Made by a program: the position numbers and the translations under genes. A DNA stretch of 64,000 bases, taken from positions 3,052,435 through 3,116,434 of the forward strand of contig OY282420.1 of the NCBI GenBank assembly GCA_958295955.1, read 5' to 3'. Each line of letters begins with the position of its first letter. The first letter of the stretch is position 1. This DNA is from an uncultured Bryobacterales bacterium (GTDB lineage Bacteria; Acidobacteriota; Terriglobia; Bryobacterales; UBA6623). This document shows positions 1 through 7,651 of this stretch, one piece after another. The notes under the pieces are model-generated. The model was given only the letters and a program-made list of their open reading frames with translations. It was not told the DNA's origin and ran no database searches.

Positions 1-1
1 G

Positions 2-667
2 CCGCCTTTCAACCGCTCCTACATGGGCGGCGAAAACGACGTTCGGGGATTCAATATATGGTCGATCATCCCCATGATCTGGATCCCCGACATCGCCACC
101 GTGCCCATCGTGAACGACAACGGCGTCCGGCGCACCCAGGTCGTAGAAATCGACGGCGTCGAGGAACGCGTTCCGGTGACCACCGAAGTCCCCGTTTACC
201 GCGTGAACTTCCCCGGCGGCGACACGCGCTTCGTTTACAACTTCGAATATCGCATCAAGCTCTTCGGGCCGGTCGTCCTGGCGCCGTTCTTCGACATCGG
301 CTTCAACAAGATTCTGCTCAAGAATCAGGTCCGCCTGAACTCCGCGCGCACGCTCGAGCTCAACACCAAGTTCCCGCAGGCGGGGTTCACCGATGTCCTC
401 GATGTCATTCCGGCCACCGAAAAGGTGCGCAGCTCCACCGGTCTCGAATTGCAAATCATGATGCCGGTGGTCAACGCTCCGTTCCGTTTCTACTGGGCGT
501 ACAACCCCTTGCGCGTCGAGCAATTCCTGCAGCCGCCGATCGTCGCCGACCGTTCGCTGTTCCCCAACCGCAACGCATTTATCGAAGGGGTGCGCCAATT
601 TGGGAGAGCGTCTCCCTATTTCGAGAAGCGTTCCATGTTCCGTTTCACCATCAGCCGCACGTTCTGA
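2..667 (+). CDS. bamA: BamA outer-membrane assembly factor, C-terminal part (5' end outside window)
   Basis: The frame is open from the window edge, so only the last ~221 residues are present. The fragment starts in the conserved barrel segment YMGGENDVRGF, matching the GG-x-x-x-VRGF motif of Omp85/BamA barrels. It ends in alternating beta-strand sequence with a terminal phenylalanine (FTISRTF), the usual C-terminal signal of outer-membrane barrels. BamA is the core of the machine that folds barrel proteins into the outer membrane. The next gene encodes a Skp-like periplasmic chaperone, the common bamA-skp order, which supports the call. The N-terminal POTRA domains are not visible, so another Omp85 member cannot be fully excluded. 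Confidence 0.85.
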   Translation, partial: PPFNRSYMGGENDVRGFNIWSIIPMIWIPDIATVPIVNDNGVRRTQVVEIDGVEERVPVTTEVPVYRVNFPGGDTRFVYNFEYRIKLFGPVVLAPFFDIGFNKILLKNQVRLNSARTLELNTKFPQAGFTDVLDVIPATEKVRSSTGLELQIMMPVVNAPFRFYWAYNPLRVEQFLQPPIVADRSLFPNRNAFIEGVRQFGRASPYFEKRSMFRFTISRTF

Positions 668-751
668 TTGCAATCCCCGGCGGCCGGGGCGACAACGGCG
701 CCGCATGTTAATCTGGAAGCGTAAAATCAACTTGAAAGAAGGTCTTGAACC

Positions 752-1303
752 ATGCGATCCGCTGCTTTGCCCAAAGTCCTTGCCGCCCTCTGTGTCCTTG
801 CCGCTGCCCTGCCCGCCGCCGCCCAGACGAAGATCGGCCTGATCAACGTTCAGCAGGCGATTGCCGCCACGCAAGAGGGCCAGGGACTGATCAAGGAACT
901 CGAAGAAAAGTACAAGCCGACCCGCGACAAGATGGAGGCGGAGAACAGGAGCATCGCCGAGATGCGCGACCGGCTGCAAAAAGGCGCCAACACGATGAGC
1001 GACGAGGCGCGCCGCAACCTGGCCCGCGACATCCAGACCAAGGAGCGCAACCTGCAGCGCGATATGGAAGACGCGCGCGGCGAGTTCAACCAGGCGCAAA
1101 ACAACTTGTTCAATGCCGTCGGAACGAAGTTGATGGCCGTCATCGACAAATACTCCAAAGACAACGGCCTGTCCATCGTGCTGGACATCTCGAATCCGCA
1201 GAGCCCCGTGCTCTACGCCGTCAACGAGGTGAACATTACCAACGCCATCGTCGCGTTGTACGACGCGGAGCACGCCGCGGCCGCCGCCGGCCCGGCGGAG
1301 TGA
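752..1303 (+). CDS. skp: OmpH/Skp-family periplasmic chaperone
   Basis: The product has 183 residues. It begins with a signal peptide ending near AAAQT (about residue 25), followed by KIGLINVQQAI, the usual start of the mature OmpH/Skp fold. Residues ~45-125 are a charged, heptad-like helix (KLYKP/KMEAEN region through the RDIQTKERNL segment), the coiled-coil tentacle of Skp. Skp holds unfolded outer-membrane proteins in the periplasm for delivery to BamA, encoded 84 bp upstream. A TAAAAT hexamer at 722-727 and a GAAAGAAGG stretch before the ATG suggest it has its own leadered promoter. The alanine-rich C-terminal tail is unremarkable. Confidence 0.85.
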   Translation: MRSAALPKVLAALCVLAAALPAAAQTKIGLINVQQAIAATQEGQGLIKELEEKYKPTRDKMEAENRSIAEMRDRLQKGANTMSDEARRNLARDIQTKERNLQRDMEDARGEFNQAQNNLFNAVGTKLMAVIDKYSKDNGLSIVLDISNPQSPVLYAVNEVNITNAIVALYDAEHAAAAAGPAE

Positions 1304-1565
1304 CGGCCCCGCGCAGGGTCATTGTGAGAGTTGAAGTTCGTGCAAGGGGTGGTATATGCTGAGACTTCAGCCGCCCGACGGACGGGTTCCCCGGCCCCGA
1401 GCGGAGGCGAAAAGCGGCTGACCGCACGGCAATTTTCACGGTTCTCAAGAATGTCTTTTCCCGGTCCGACAAGCTTGGACGGGAAGACCGAGAGCCGCCG
1501 AATCGAGAGAGCGACGAGGCGCAGCGCCGATCGGGCAATCATGCGTCTCGACCGAAGATCAGGAT
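1304..1565. other. Intergenic stretch, no gene seen
   Basis: This 262-bp gap between skp and the small zinc-ribbon gene has no convincing ORF. It contains a weak promoter-like element (1331-1360) and would form a ~200-nt 5' leader for the small gene if that element is used. I recognise no riboswitch or tRNA in it. Confidence 0.4.
1331..1360 (+). promoter_or_regulatory. Weak sigma70-like promoter candidate
   Basis: TTGAAG (1331-1336) is followed after 18 nt by TATGCT (1355-1360). Each hexamer matches consensus at four of six positions. The next gene starts at 1566, so the leader would be ~200 nt. The match is weak and offered only as a candidate. Confidence 0.25.
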
Positions 1566-1841
1566 ATGCGAGAACAAACAGGCAGAAAGCCCGGTAGATT
1601 CAACAAGTCCGGAAAACGAAAAGGCGGCGGTCGAAAAAATCGGTACGCCGGCGGCCCGAACGACAATCGCGTGAACGGCGGCAATGACTATCGCAACGGC
1701 AACAGCGGCGAAACGGGAGTCTGCATCAAATGCGGGCACCCGGCTGCGGACGGCAAGCTTTGCAGCTTCCACCGCTCGCTTCTGAACACTTTCCGCAAGG
1801 AAAATCCGGAGCAAGACCCTCGCCGCAATAAATTCTGGTAG
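1566..1841 (+). CDS. Small basic zinc-ribbon/knuckle protein, function unknown
   Basis: The product has 91 residues. The first ~50 are a low-complexity, glycine/arginine/lysine/asparagine-rich tail (GRFNKSGKRKGGGRKNRYAGG and an NGGNDYRNGNSG stretch) that is probably disordered and resembles RGG-type RNA-binding tails. It is followed by CIKCGHPAADGKLCSFH, a C-x2-C-x9-C-x2-H arrangement at residues ~57-73 likely to bind one zinc ion. The short C-terminus is charged (ENPEQDPRRNKFW). Length, basic tail and zinc site suggest a nucleic-acid- or ribosome-associated protein, but I recognise no named family. It stands alone between skp and a convergent regulator gene. No strong ribosome-binding site precedes the ATG. 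Confidence 0.6.
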   Translation: MREQTGRKPGRFNKSGKRKGGGRKNRYAGGPNDNRVNGGNDYRNGNSGETGVCIKCGHPAADGKLCSFHRSLLNTFRKENPEQDPRRNKFW

Positions 1842-1923
1842 GCCCGCCGCCGCGAGTTGCAGAGCCGGCATCGCCGTTCGGGGAGAAAGTCCCGGCGCCG
1901 CTCAAGCGCCCGAGAAGGCTTTG

Positions 1924-2700
1924 CTATCCCGCATCGCCGCCCGCAGTCTTCCGCCCGCGCCGCACCTCGTCCGAAAGCACGATCGCCTCGGCCACTTCCT
2001 TCATTGTCAAACGCCGTTGCCGGCTCTGCCGCTGCAGGGTCAGATACGCCTCTTCCTCGGCAAGCCCCAGGTCCCGCTGCAGCACGCCCTTGGCGCGCTC
2101 GACCAGCTTCCGCGTCTCCAACTGATCCGCGAGGCGTGAAACCGTCGAGTCGAGCCGCGCCCGCTCGATCTCCGATCCGACCAAAAATCCCGCCATCGAA
2201 ACGATCTGAATCTCGCGCCGCGTATGCATGTGCGGCATGCGGTGCTGGAGGTTGATGACGCCCACGAGCTTGCCCCGCGCCACGACCGGAACCGACAGGA
2301 ACGCTTCGAAACGGTCTTCGGGCAACTCGCTGAATGCCTGGAACCGCGGATCTGACGAAGCATCGCGCGGAACCGCGACAGGCTTGCGGTGCTGCGCCAC
2401 CCAGCCGGTGATGCCCTCGCCGACCTTCAGCTTCAACCTGTCCACCGCGTCGGGCCGGGGATTCTTCGATGCGCTCAGCACCAGTTCGTCGCCTTCCAGC
2501 ACATAGACGAAAACCGAGTCCGCGCCGATCACCTCGTTGATAAAGGTCACCACGCGGTCGAGCACCGCGCCGAGCGGCTCGGCCGACGCCAGCAGACTGC
2601 CCACTTCGTGCAGAAATTCAACGTCGTCCTCGGCTTGCACCGGTTGCCCCGGGATGCTCGCCCGGCTCTCGATTTCAGGTTCTAAAACAGACACAGGCAC
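1924..2700 (-). CDS. GAF-ANTAR transcription antitermination regulator
   Basis: The product has 258 residues. Residues ~27-180 form a GAF domain (FLHEVGSLLASAEPLGAVLD, a VGEGITGWVA loop, and FLSVPVVARGKLVGVINLQH), which usually senses small ligands. Residues ~190-248 are an ANTAR domain (LETRKLVERAKGVLQRDLGL through RLTMKEVAEAIV). This RNA-binding helical module prevents premature termination by binding two-hairpin leader RNAs. The start is GTG at 2700 with GAGGAAA just upstream. An N-terminal acidic linker precedes the GAF domain. The ligand and target RNAs cannot be deduced; no nitrate or ethanolamine genes lie nearby. The domain call is secure, the physiological role is not. Confidence 0.85.
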   Translation of the reverse strand: MPVSVLEPEIESRASIPGQPVQAEDDVEFLHEVGSLLASAEPLGAVLDRVVTFINEVIGADSVFVYVLEGDELVLSASKNPRPDAVDRLKLKVGEGITGWVAQHRKPVAVPRDASSDPRFQAFSELPEDRFEAFLSVPVVARGKLVGVINLQHRMPHMHTRREIQIVSMAGFLVGSEIERARLDSTVSRLADQLETRKLVERAKGVLQRDLGLAEEEAYLTLQRQSRQRRLTMKEVAEAIVLSDEVRRGRKTAGGDAG

Positions 2701-2978
2701 TTTCCTCGGGTTCTCCCCTCCCTTCTACGGTATAGGGCGGCGCCGAATCGAGTCCAATCCGAAGTTTTTATACCCTGAATAACCGCCCCGAGGCCGCGAA
2801 GAGGCGTGAACCCCCCGGCGGCTATCTCAAAACGATCTCCGCGCCGGCGGCGCGTACGGACGCCTTGAGCGTGCGCGGCGCCGTCGGCTGCTCGGGCTCG
2901 GCTTCCGGACGAAAATAAACACGATCGCAGGGATAGCGACGTTAGCGCTATTCACGATAGCGCGTCGGGTCGAGTCTC
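2701..2978. other. Intergenic region with possible gene remnant
   Basis: The gap lies between the divergently read GAF-ANTAR gene and the end of the DinB-like gene. Its only coding-like signal is a 39-codon open stretch on the minus strand at 2825-2941, listed separately. No RNA gene is seen. Confidence 0.35.
2822..2941 (-). pseudogene. Possible C-terminal remnant of an unidentified protein
   Basis: On the minus strand the stretch reads RYPCDRVYFRPE..., ends in KASVRAAGAEIVLR and then a TAG at 2822-2824. It has no ATG or GTG in frame and is closed upstream by TAA at 2942-2944. Amino-acid use looks like a genuine protein end rather than random GC-rich translation. I cannot assign a family. 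It could be chance. Confidence 0.25.
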
Positions 2979-3485
2979 TTACAAGTCCGCCTCTTCCGCC
3001 GTCTTGACGATTCCCTGCAATTGCGCCCCGTGGTGGCCGTCATGCCAAATCATGAAGCCGACGTGCGAATGCAAATCCCGAACCGGCAAGCGACTGCTGG
3101 CGATATCCGCTCGGTCCAGGTCCGCATCCGCAAGTCCTGCCACGTATTCCCGGTACCGCGCGCGCACGTCCCGCAACGCCGCCGACACATCCGCAACGGC
3201 CGGATAGCGCGCCGCGTCGTCGACGGTCTCGCTGCCGTTGCCGAATAAATCCTTCCACGAAGCGAGCGCGTGCTCCGCGCCGGTATAGCGCGCCAGAGAC
3301 CCGGCTTCCACATAAGCCAGATGGCCCGCAATCCAAAGCGCATGAGGCCCTCCGGGGCGGAACCGATTCATCCAGGCGTCGAGTTCGCCGACCCGGTCGA
3401 GCATGCGCTGCGTGCGCCCCCAGGAAAAATCCATCAGCGCCAAAAGTCGGCCCAACCGCGTATAAGGCGCAGCTTCTTTGCTCAT
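2979..3485 (-). CDS. DinB-like / DUF664 family protein
   Basis: The product has 168 residues starting MSKEAAPYTRLGRLLALMDF. I chose the ATG at 3485 because AGGAGGAAAG lies just upstream; the longer open frame to 3530 is then untranslated leader. The sequence has the helical-bundle pattern of DinB-like proteins: an N-terminal RTQRMLDRV helix, HALWIAGHLAYVE with a possible metal-binding His, and HSHVGFMIWHDGHHGAQLQG near the C-terminus giving the remaining His ligands. Family members include metal-dependent thiol-S-transferases and many of unknown role. No neighbour suggests a substrate, so the specific function is open. Confidence 0.75.
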   Translation of the reverse strand: MSKEAAPYTRLGRLLALMDFSWGRTQRMLDRVGELDAWMNRFRPGGPHALWIAGHLAYVEAGSLARYTGAEHALASWKDLFGNGSETVDDAARYPAVADVSAALRDVRARYREYVAGLADADLDRADIASSRLPVRDLHSHVGFMIWHDGHHGAQLQGIVKTAEEADL

Positions 3486-3570
3486 CGAATGTCTTTCCTC
3501 CTGAAAATTCGACAGTCTTCTCATCAGCATACTAAGCGGGATCCAATTCCGCTAAACTGAACAATCGACA

Positions 3571-4752
3571 ATGAAACGCACGATCGCTCTTGCCGCCGCC
3601 GCGCCCGCCCTTTTCTGCTGCTCGTCCGCCGAGCCGCCGCCGGCCGCCGAAACGCCCTCCTCGCCGCACATCCTGACCTACGAAGGCTCCGCCGGGCCGG
3701 GCCGGGGCAAGCACGTCGTTCTCGTCTCCGGCGACGAGGAGTACCGCTCGGAAGAAGCTCTGCCGCAGCTTGCCAAAATTCTCGCGAACCATCACGGCTT
3801 TCGCTGCACCGTCCTGTTCGCGGTCGATCCTGAAACGGGAATTGTCAACCCTCACGTCAACACCAACATCCCGGGAACCGAGGCCCTCGACAGCGCCGAC
3901 CTGATGGTTATTCTCACCCGCTGGCGCGTCCTGCCCGACGACCAGATGGCGCCTATCGACCGCTTTCTCCAAGCCGGCAAGCCCGTCATCGGATTGCGCA
4001 CCGCAACCCACGCCTTTGCGCCGCCGAAGGATATCCACCCCGCCGTCAGCGCCTATCTGCGCCAATACCGCAAGGCCGAAAACCCCGACTCCGTGCCCCT
4101 GCCCGATATCCCCGAGGCGGCTTGGGGCGCCTACGGCCACTACGGCGACGGCTACACCGGGCCGCAGTCCGCATGGCGGGACGGCTTCGGCCGTCTGGTG
4201 ATCGGCGAGCGCTGGTACGCCCACCACGGCCGCCATAAGCACGAAGCCACCAAAGGCGTGATCGCCCCCGAAGCGGCCGAGCACCCCATCCTGCGCGGCG
4301 TAGGCGATATCTGGGGACCCAGCGACGTTTACACCGTCCGCCTGCCGCTGCCGGGTGATTCGACCCCGCTCGTTTACGGCCAGGTGGTCGCCCGCAAGGG
4401 CGAATACGACGAAGGCGACGCGATGTACGGCATGCGTCCCGACGACGGCCCGCCGGTCGCCGAGAAAAACAACCCCATGATGCCCGTAGCCTGGACCAAG
4501 TCCTACCGCTTGCCGGAGGGACGGCAGGGGCGCGTCTTCGCCACGACCATGGGCGCCTCAACCGACATCCTCTCCGACGGCGTCCGGCGCATGATCGTCA
4601 ACGGCGTTTATTGGGCGCTCGGCATGGAGGAGCGCATCCCGGAAGACGGCGCCGACGCAACCATCGTGGGCGATTACAATCCCACCCGCTACAACAACCA
4701 TCCCCCCGAATACTGGATCGACCGCGCGGTGAAGCCCGCCCACTTCAAGTAA
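3571..4752 (+). CDS. ThuA-like domain lipoprotein
   Basis: The product has 393 residues. The N-terminus MKRTIALAAAAPALFCCSS is a short lipoprotein-type signal (cysteines at 16-17). Residues ~45-360 match the ThuA-like, glutamine-amidotransferase-type fold seen in glycan-degrading planctomycetes and acidobacteria: KHVVLVSGDEEYRSEEALPQ, a DSADLMVILTRWRVLPDDQ strand, and PVIGLRTATHAFA where the class I amidotransferase nucleophile loop would be. ThuA was first linked to trehalose and 3-keto-sugar use, but the chemistry of this exported subgroup is not established. A TAAACT hexamer at 3553-3558 may be the -10. The neighbours are unrelated on the opposite strand, so it is probably monocistronic. 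Confidence 0.75.
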   Translation: MKRTIALAAAAPALFCCSSAEPPPAAETPSSPHILTYEGSAGPGRGKHVVLVSGDEEYRSEEALPQLAKILANHHGFRCTVLFAVDPETGIVNPHVNTNIPGTEALDSADLMVILTRWRVLPDDQMAPIDRFLQAGKPVIGLRTATHAFAPPKDIHPAVSAYLRQYRKAENPDSVPLPDIPEAAWGAYGHYGDGYTGPQSAWRDGFGRLVIGERWYAHHGRHKHEATKGVIAPEAAEHPILRGVGDIWGPSDVYTVRLPLPGDSTPLVYGQVVARKGEYDEGDAMYGMRPDDGPPVAEKNNPMMPVAWTKSYRLPEGRQGRVFATTMGASTDILSDGVRRMIVNGVYWALGMEERIPEDGADATIVGDYNPTRYNNHPPEYWIDRAVKPAHFK

Positions 4753-4765
4753 TCGGCCGTTTTCA

Positions 4766-6016
4766 TCAGGAACCCGCCCGCCCGACCGCGGCCAGATCGT
4801 GTCCCGTGGGCCGCTGGAAAGCCCGCAGATCGAAATACGGCAGCACGGCGAAAAGATGATCGAAGATATCCGCCTGGATCGCCTCGTAGTTCACCCAGTT
4901 CTTGTCCGCGCTGTAAACGTAAATCTCCAGCGGCAGCCCGAGCTCGGTCGGCTGCAACTGCCGGACAAGAAACGTCATGTCCCGGTTAATCATCGGGTGC
5001 GCCCGTAAATAACCGAGCATGTACTGCCGGAAAGTGCCCAGGTTCGTCATCCGCCGGCCGTTGACCGGGACCGAATCGTCCAGCCCGCGCGCTCTGTTGT
5101 GCTCCGCCAATTCGTTCTCCCTGAGCTGAACGTAGTCGCGAAGCACCGCGTACTTCTTGAACTCCGCAATCATTTCCGGCGTGCAGAACTTCACGCTGGA
5201 AACGTCGATCGCCACCGAGCGCTTGATCCGCCGTCCGGCCGACTCCGCCATCCCCCGCCAATTCTTGAAGCTGTCGGAAATCAACGCATAGGTGGGAATC
5301 GTGATGATCGTCTTGTCGAAATTCTGCACCTTGACGGTGTTCAAGGTGATCTCCAGAACGTCGCCGTCCGCGCCGAACTTGGGCATCTCGATCCAATCTC
5401 CCGGACGCACCATGTCGTTGCCGATCAACTGAATGCCCGCGACCAGCCCGAGAATCGAGTCCTTGAAGATCAGCAGGAGCACGGCGGTCATCGCGCCCAG
5501 TCCGGTCAGTAGAATCAGCGGCGATTGGTCGATCAAAATCGAAACCGCGACGATCGCGGCCCCGACCGAAAGCACGATCTTGACCACCTGCAGATAGCCC
5601 AGGATGGGAATCCGCCGGGCGATCTCGAACCGCTGGTAAATCTGGTTCGCCGCATTCAAAAGAGCGTCGACCGTGATCAGCAGAACGGTCAAGGCGTAGA
5701 TTTCGGCAAACCGCTGCGCCCACGTGATCATTGCCGGCGTCTCGAACGCCGCCGCCGCGAGAACGTGAACCGCCACGGCCGGCGCCAGGTACGACAAGCG
5801 GTGAAAGACGCGGCATGAGACGAGAATGTCGTCCCAATCGGTCTTCGTGTTCCTCGAGAAGGCGTGGACGGCGCTCAGCAAGGCGCGCCTGGCCAACGGG
5901 GTGGTGATGTAGGCCGCCCCGACCACAATTACGACTTCAAGGGCTTCGAGGCCGAACCGCGCTTGCCCTGCGCTCAGTCCGAGCGAAAGCAAAAACTCAT
6001 AAACCGGTTTCAACAT
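4766..6016 (-). CDS. MscS-family mechanosensitive channel, YbdG/MscM-like
   Basis: The product has 416 residues. About five hydrophobic segments occupy the N-terminal half (for example VVIVVGAAYITTPLA near 30, YALTVLLITVDALL near 110, ILLTGLGAMTAVLLLIFKDS near 170). The MscS pore and beta-domain signature follows: FKDSILGLVAGIQLIGNDMV, RPGDWIEMPKFGADGDVLEI and NFDKTIITIPTYALISDSFK. The insertion after the beta domain (KRSVAIDVSSVKFC...) and the length match YbdG-type miniconductance channels, which release solutes on hypo-osmotic shock from the inner membrane. It starts only 26 bp from the divergent phosphoesterase gene, so the two promoters must overlap each other or the coding ends. Confidence 0.88.
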   Translation of the reverse strand: MLKPVYEFLLSLGLSAGQARFGLEALEVVIVVGAAYITTPLARRALLSAVHAFSRNTKTDWDDILVSCRVFHRLSYLAPAVAVHVLAAAAFETPAMITWAQRFAEIYALTVLLITVDALLNAANQIYQRFEIARRIPILGYLQVVKIVLSVGAAIVAVSILIDQSPLILLTGLGAMTAVLLLIFKDSILGLVAGIQLIGNDMVRPGDWIEMPKFGADGDVLEITLNTVKVQNFDKTIITIPTYALISDSFKNWRGMAESAGRRIKRSVAIDVSSVKFCTPEMIAEFKKYAVLRDYVQLRENELAEHNRARGLDDSVPVNGRRMTNLGTFRQYMLGYLRAHPMINRDMTFLVRQLQPTELGLPLEIYVYSADKNWVNYEAIQADIFDHLFAVLPYFDLRAFQRPTGHDLAAVGRAGS

Positions 6017-6031
6017 GCCGATACCCGCGAT

Positions 6032-6037
6032 TATAGT
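6032..6037 (+). promoter_or_regulatory. -10-like hexamer TATAGT adjacent to start codon
   Basis: TATAGT ends 5 nt before the ATG at 6043, and no Shine-Dalgarno lies between. If used, transcription would begin at or beside the A of the ATG (leaderless). The whole divergent gap is only 26 bp. Confidence 0.5.
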
Positions 6038-6042
6038 GAGAT

Positions 6043-7374
6043 ATGGCCGCCATCGTTCGCTCTCGCTTCGGCGGCCGCCTGCTGCGCCGGCGGCTCCTGT
6101 GCTGCATAGCGCTCCTTGCCGCGGCGCTTTCCTCGGCCTGCGCCGCGGCGCAGTCTGTAACCATCCTCCATCTCAACGATCTCCACGCGCGTCTGCTGCC
6201 GGACGCCGACGGGCGCGGCGGCTTCGCCTATGTCGCCGCCGCGATCCGGGAGGAACGGGCCAAAGCGGCGAACGCGCTTGTCCTCCACGCGGGCGACATG
6301 GTGCAGGGCACTCCGGTATCGACTCTTTTCGAAGGAGTCCCCGCGTTCGAGGTGGGCAATGGCCTCGGCATCGACGTTCACTGCCTGGGCAACCACGAGT
6401 TCGATTACGGCTGGAAAAAAATCCGCGAATTCGCTGCGGTCTCGACGGCGCCGATCGTCAGCGCGAACGTCGTCGACGACTCCGGCGGGCATCTCGTCGA
6501 ACCCTACGTGATCCGCCGAGCCGGCGGCCTCGAGATCGCCGTTGTCGGCGCTCTGACGGCCCGCCTGGCGAGACTGCTCAAGCCGGGAGTTACCGGTCCG
6601 TGGAAGGCCGCCCCGCTGATCCCGGCGCTGCGCCCGGTCGTTGCCGAGGCGCGCGCCCGAGCCGACCTGGTTGTCGTGCTCGGTCACCTCTTCGACGACG
6701 AGGACGAGCGCATCCTGCGCGAGCTGCCCGGCGTGGACATCCTCATAAGCGGCCACAACCACGGCGGCCGCGAGGAGCCTCTGGCGATCGACGGACGCAT
6801 CTGCGTCAAGCTGCGCGCGTACGGCCGCGAGCTCGGCCGTCTCGACATCGCCTTCGACCCCGCAGCCAAGCGTGTCGCAAGCTACCGATGGAAGCGAATC
6901 CCCATCGAGGCGCGCGCCCTCGCAGCCGATCCGGATACCGCATCGGCCGTCGACGATTGGGAGTCGCGCGTCTCGGAAATCGTCGACGTGCCTATCGGCG
7001 AGTGCCGCGAGACCCTGCGCAAACCCGGCCTGAAACAGGCGATCGAACGGGCCATGCTCGCAAAGACCGGCGCCGATCTGGCTTACATGAACGCCGGGGG
7101 CATCCGCGATTCCATGCCCGCCGGACCGATGCTCGCGCGTCACGTCTGGAACATCCTGCCCTTCGACAACGAGATCGTCGAAGCGGTCGTGAGGGGTTCC
7201 GAAGCGCCCGAGGAAGTCGCCGGGGGACTTGCTCCGAACAGACTGTACCGGCTGGTCACGAACGACTTCGTCGCCGGCCAATGGGCCGGCCGCAAGCTCG
7301 ACTTCAAGCCGACGGGAGAGACCTTGCGCGACCTGTTCCTGGAGTGGGTGAAAGAGCGCCGAGTCTTGCCGTAA
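6043..7374 (+). CDS. Exported 5'-nucleotidase/UshA-type metallophosphoesterase
   Basis: The product has 443 residues. A signal peptide (positively charged start, LLCCIALLAAALSSACAAAQ) ends near residue 37. The calcineurin-like metallophosphatase domain follows with all five motif blocks: ILHLNDLHARL, VLHAGDMVQGT, GNHEFDYGWK, VVVLGHLFDDED and ISGHNHGG, which bind two metal ions. Residues ~325-440 resemble the 5'-nucleotidase C-terminal domain (AYMNAGGIRD, WNILPFDNEIV). The protein probably hydrolyses nucleotides or related phosphate esters outside the cytoplasm to salvage phosphate and nucleosides. It is shorter than E. coli UshA (~550). The TATAGT hexamer before the ATG is noted separately. 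Confidence 0.85.
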   Translation: MAAIVRSRFGGRLLRRRLLCCIALLAAALSSACAAAQSVTILHLNDLHARLLPDADGRGGFAYVAAAIREERAKAANALVLHAGDMVQGTPVSTLFEGVPAFEVGNGLGIDVHCLGNHEFDYGWKKIREFAAVSTAPIVSANVVDDSGGHLVEPYVIRRAGGLEIAVVGALTARLARLLKPGVTGPWKAAPLIPALRPVVAEARARADLVVVLGHLFDDEDERILRELPGVDILISGHNHGGREEPLAIDGRICVKLRAYGRELGRLDIAFDPAAKRVASYRWKRIPIEARALAADPDTASAVDDWESRVSEIVDVPIGECRETLRKPGLKQAIERAMLAKTGADLAYMNAGGIRDSMPAGPMLARHVWNILPFDNEIVEAVVRGSEAPEEVAGGLAPNRLYRLVTNDFVAGQWAGRKLDFKPTGETLRDLFLEWVKERRVLP

Positions 7375-7428
7375 CGGTCCGCGGCGAAGGCCGGCTTCAG
7401 CCGCCGGCCGCGGCCGCGCGCGACAGCT

Positions 7429-7434
7429 TAAAAT
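7429..7434 (+). promoter_or_regulatory. -10-like hexamer TAAAAT adjacent to start codon
   Basis: TAAAAT lies 6 nt before the ATG of the small 7441 ORF, with no ribosome-binding site between. This placement supports the reality of the small gene and suggests a leaderless transcript. Confidence 0.45.
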
Positions 7435-7440
7435 CCGGTT

Positions 7441-7614
7441 ATGCACGACATTCTCTGGAACGTTGCGCTGGTCATCGTCATCGCCGGCTCGGGAGCGGTC
7501 TTCACGCAGATCTACTGCAAGTCGGCCTATTTCACTTGCGCCGCCTGCAAGAGTCTCAACGCCAAACGCCGCAGCGCATGCCGCAAATGCGGCGCGCCTC
7601 TGGAGAAAAGATGA
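7441..7614 (+). CDS. 57-residue membrane-anchored zinc-ribbon protein
   Basis: This short ORF (57 codons plus TGA) has one hydrophobic segment (residues ~5-22, LWNVALVIVIAGSGAVF) followed by a C-x2-C-x10-C-x2-C pattern (CAAC at 33-36, CRKC at 47-50) in a basic context ending APLEKR. That is the layout of a small zinc ribbon tethered to the inner membrane with the ribbon in the cytoplasm. TAAAAT-N6-ATG upstream gives it its own promoter-like signal. It sits 66 bp after the phosphoesterase and 37 bp before the sulfatase. I know no named family for it, and its size means a chance ORF cannot be ruled out, although the paired cysteine motifs argue against that. Confidence 0.6.
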   Translation: MHDILWNVALVIVIAGSGAVFTQIYCKSAYFTCAACKSLNAKRRSACRKCGAPLEKR

Positions 7615-7651
7615 GGCGCCGCGCCGGCGTTCCGCTAACATGGGCGAAGCC

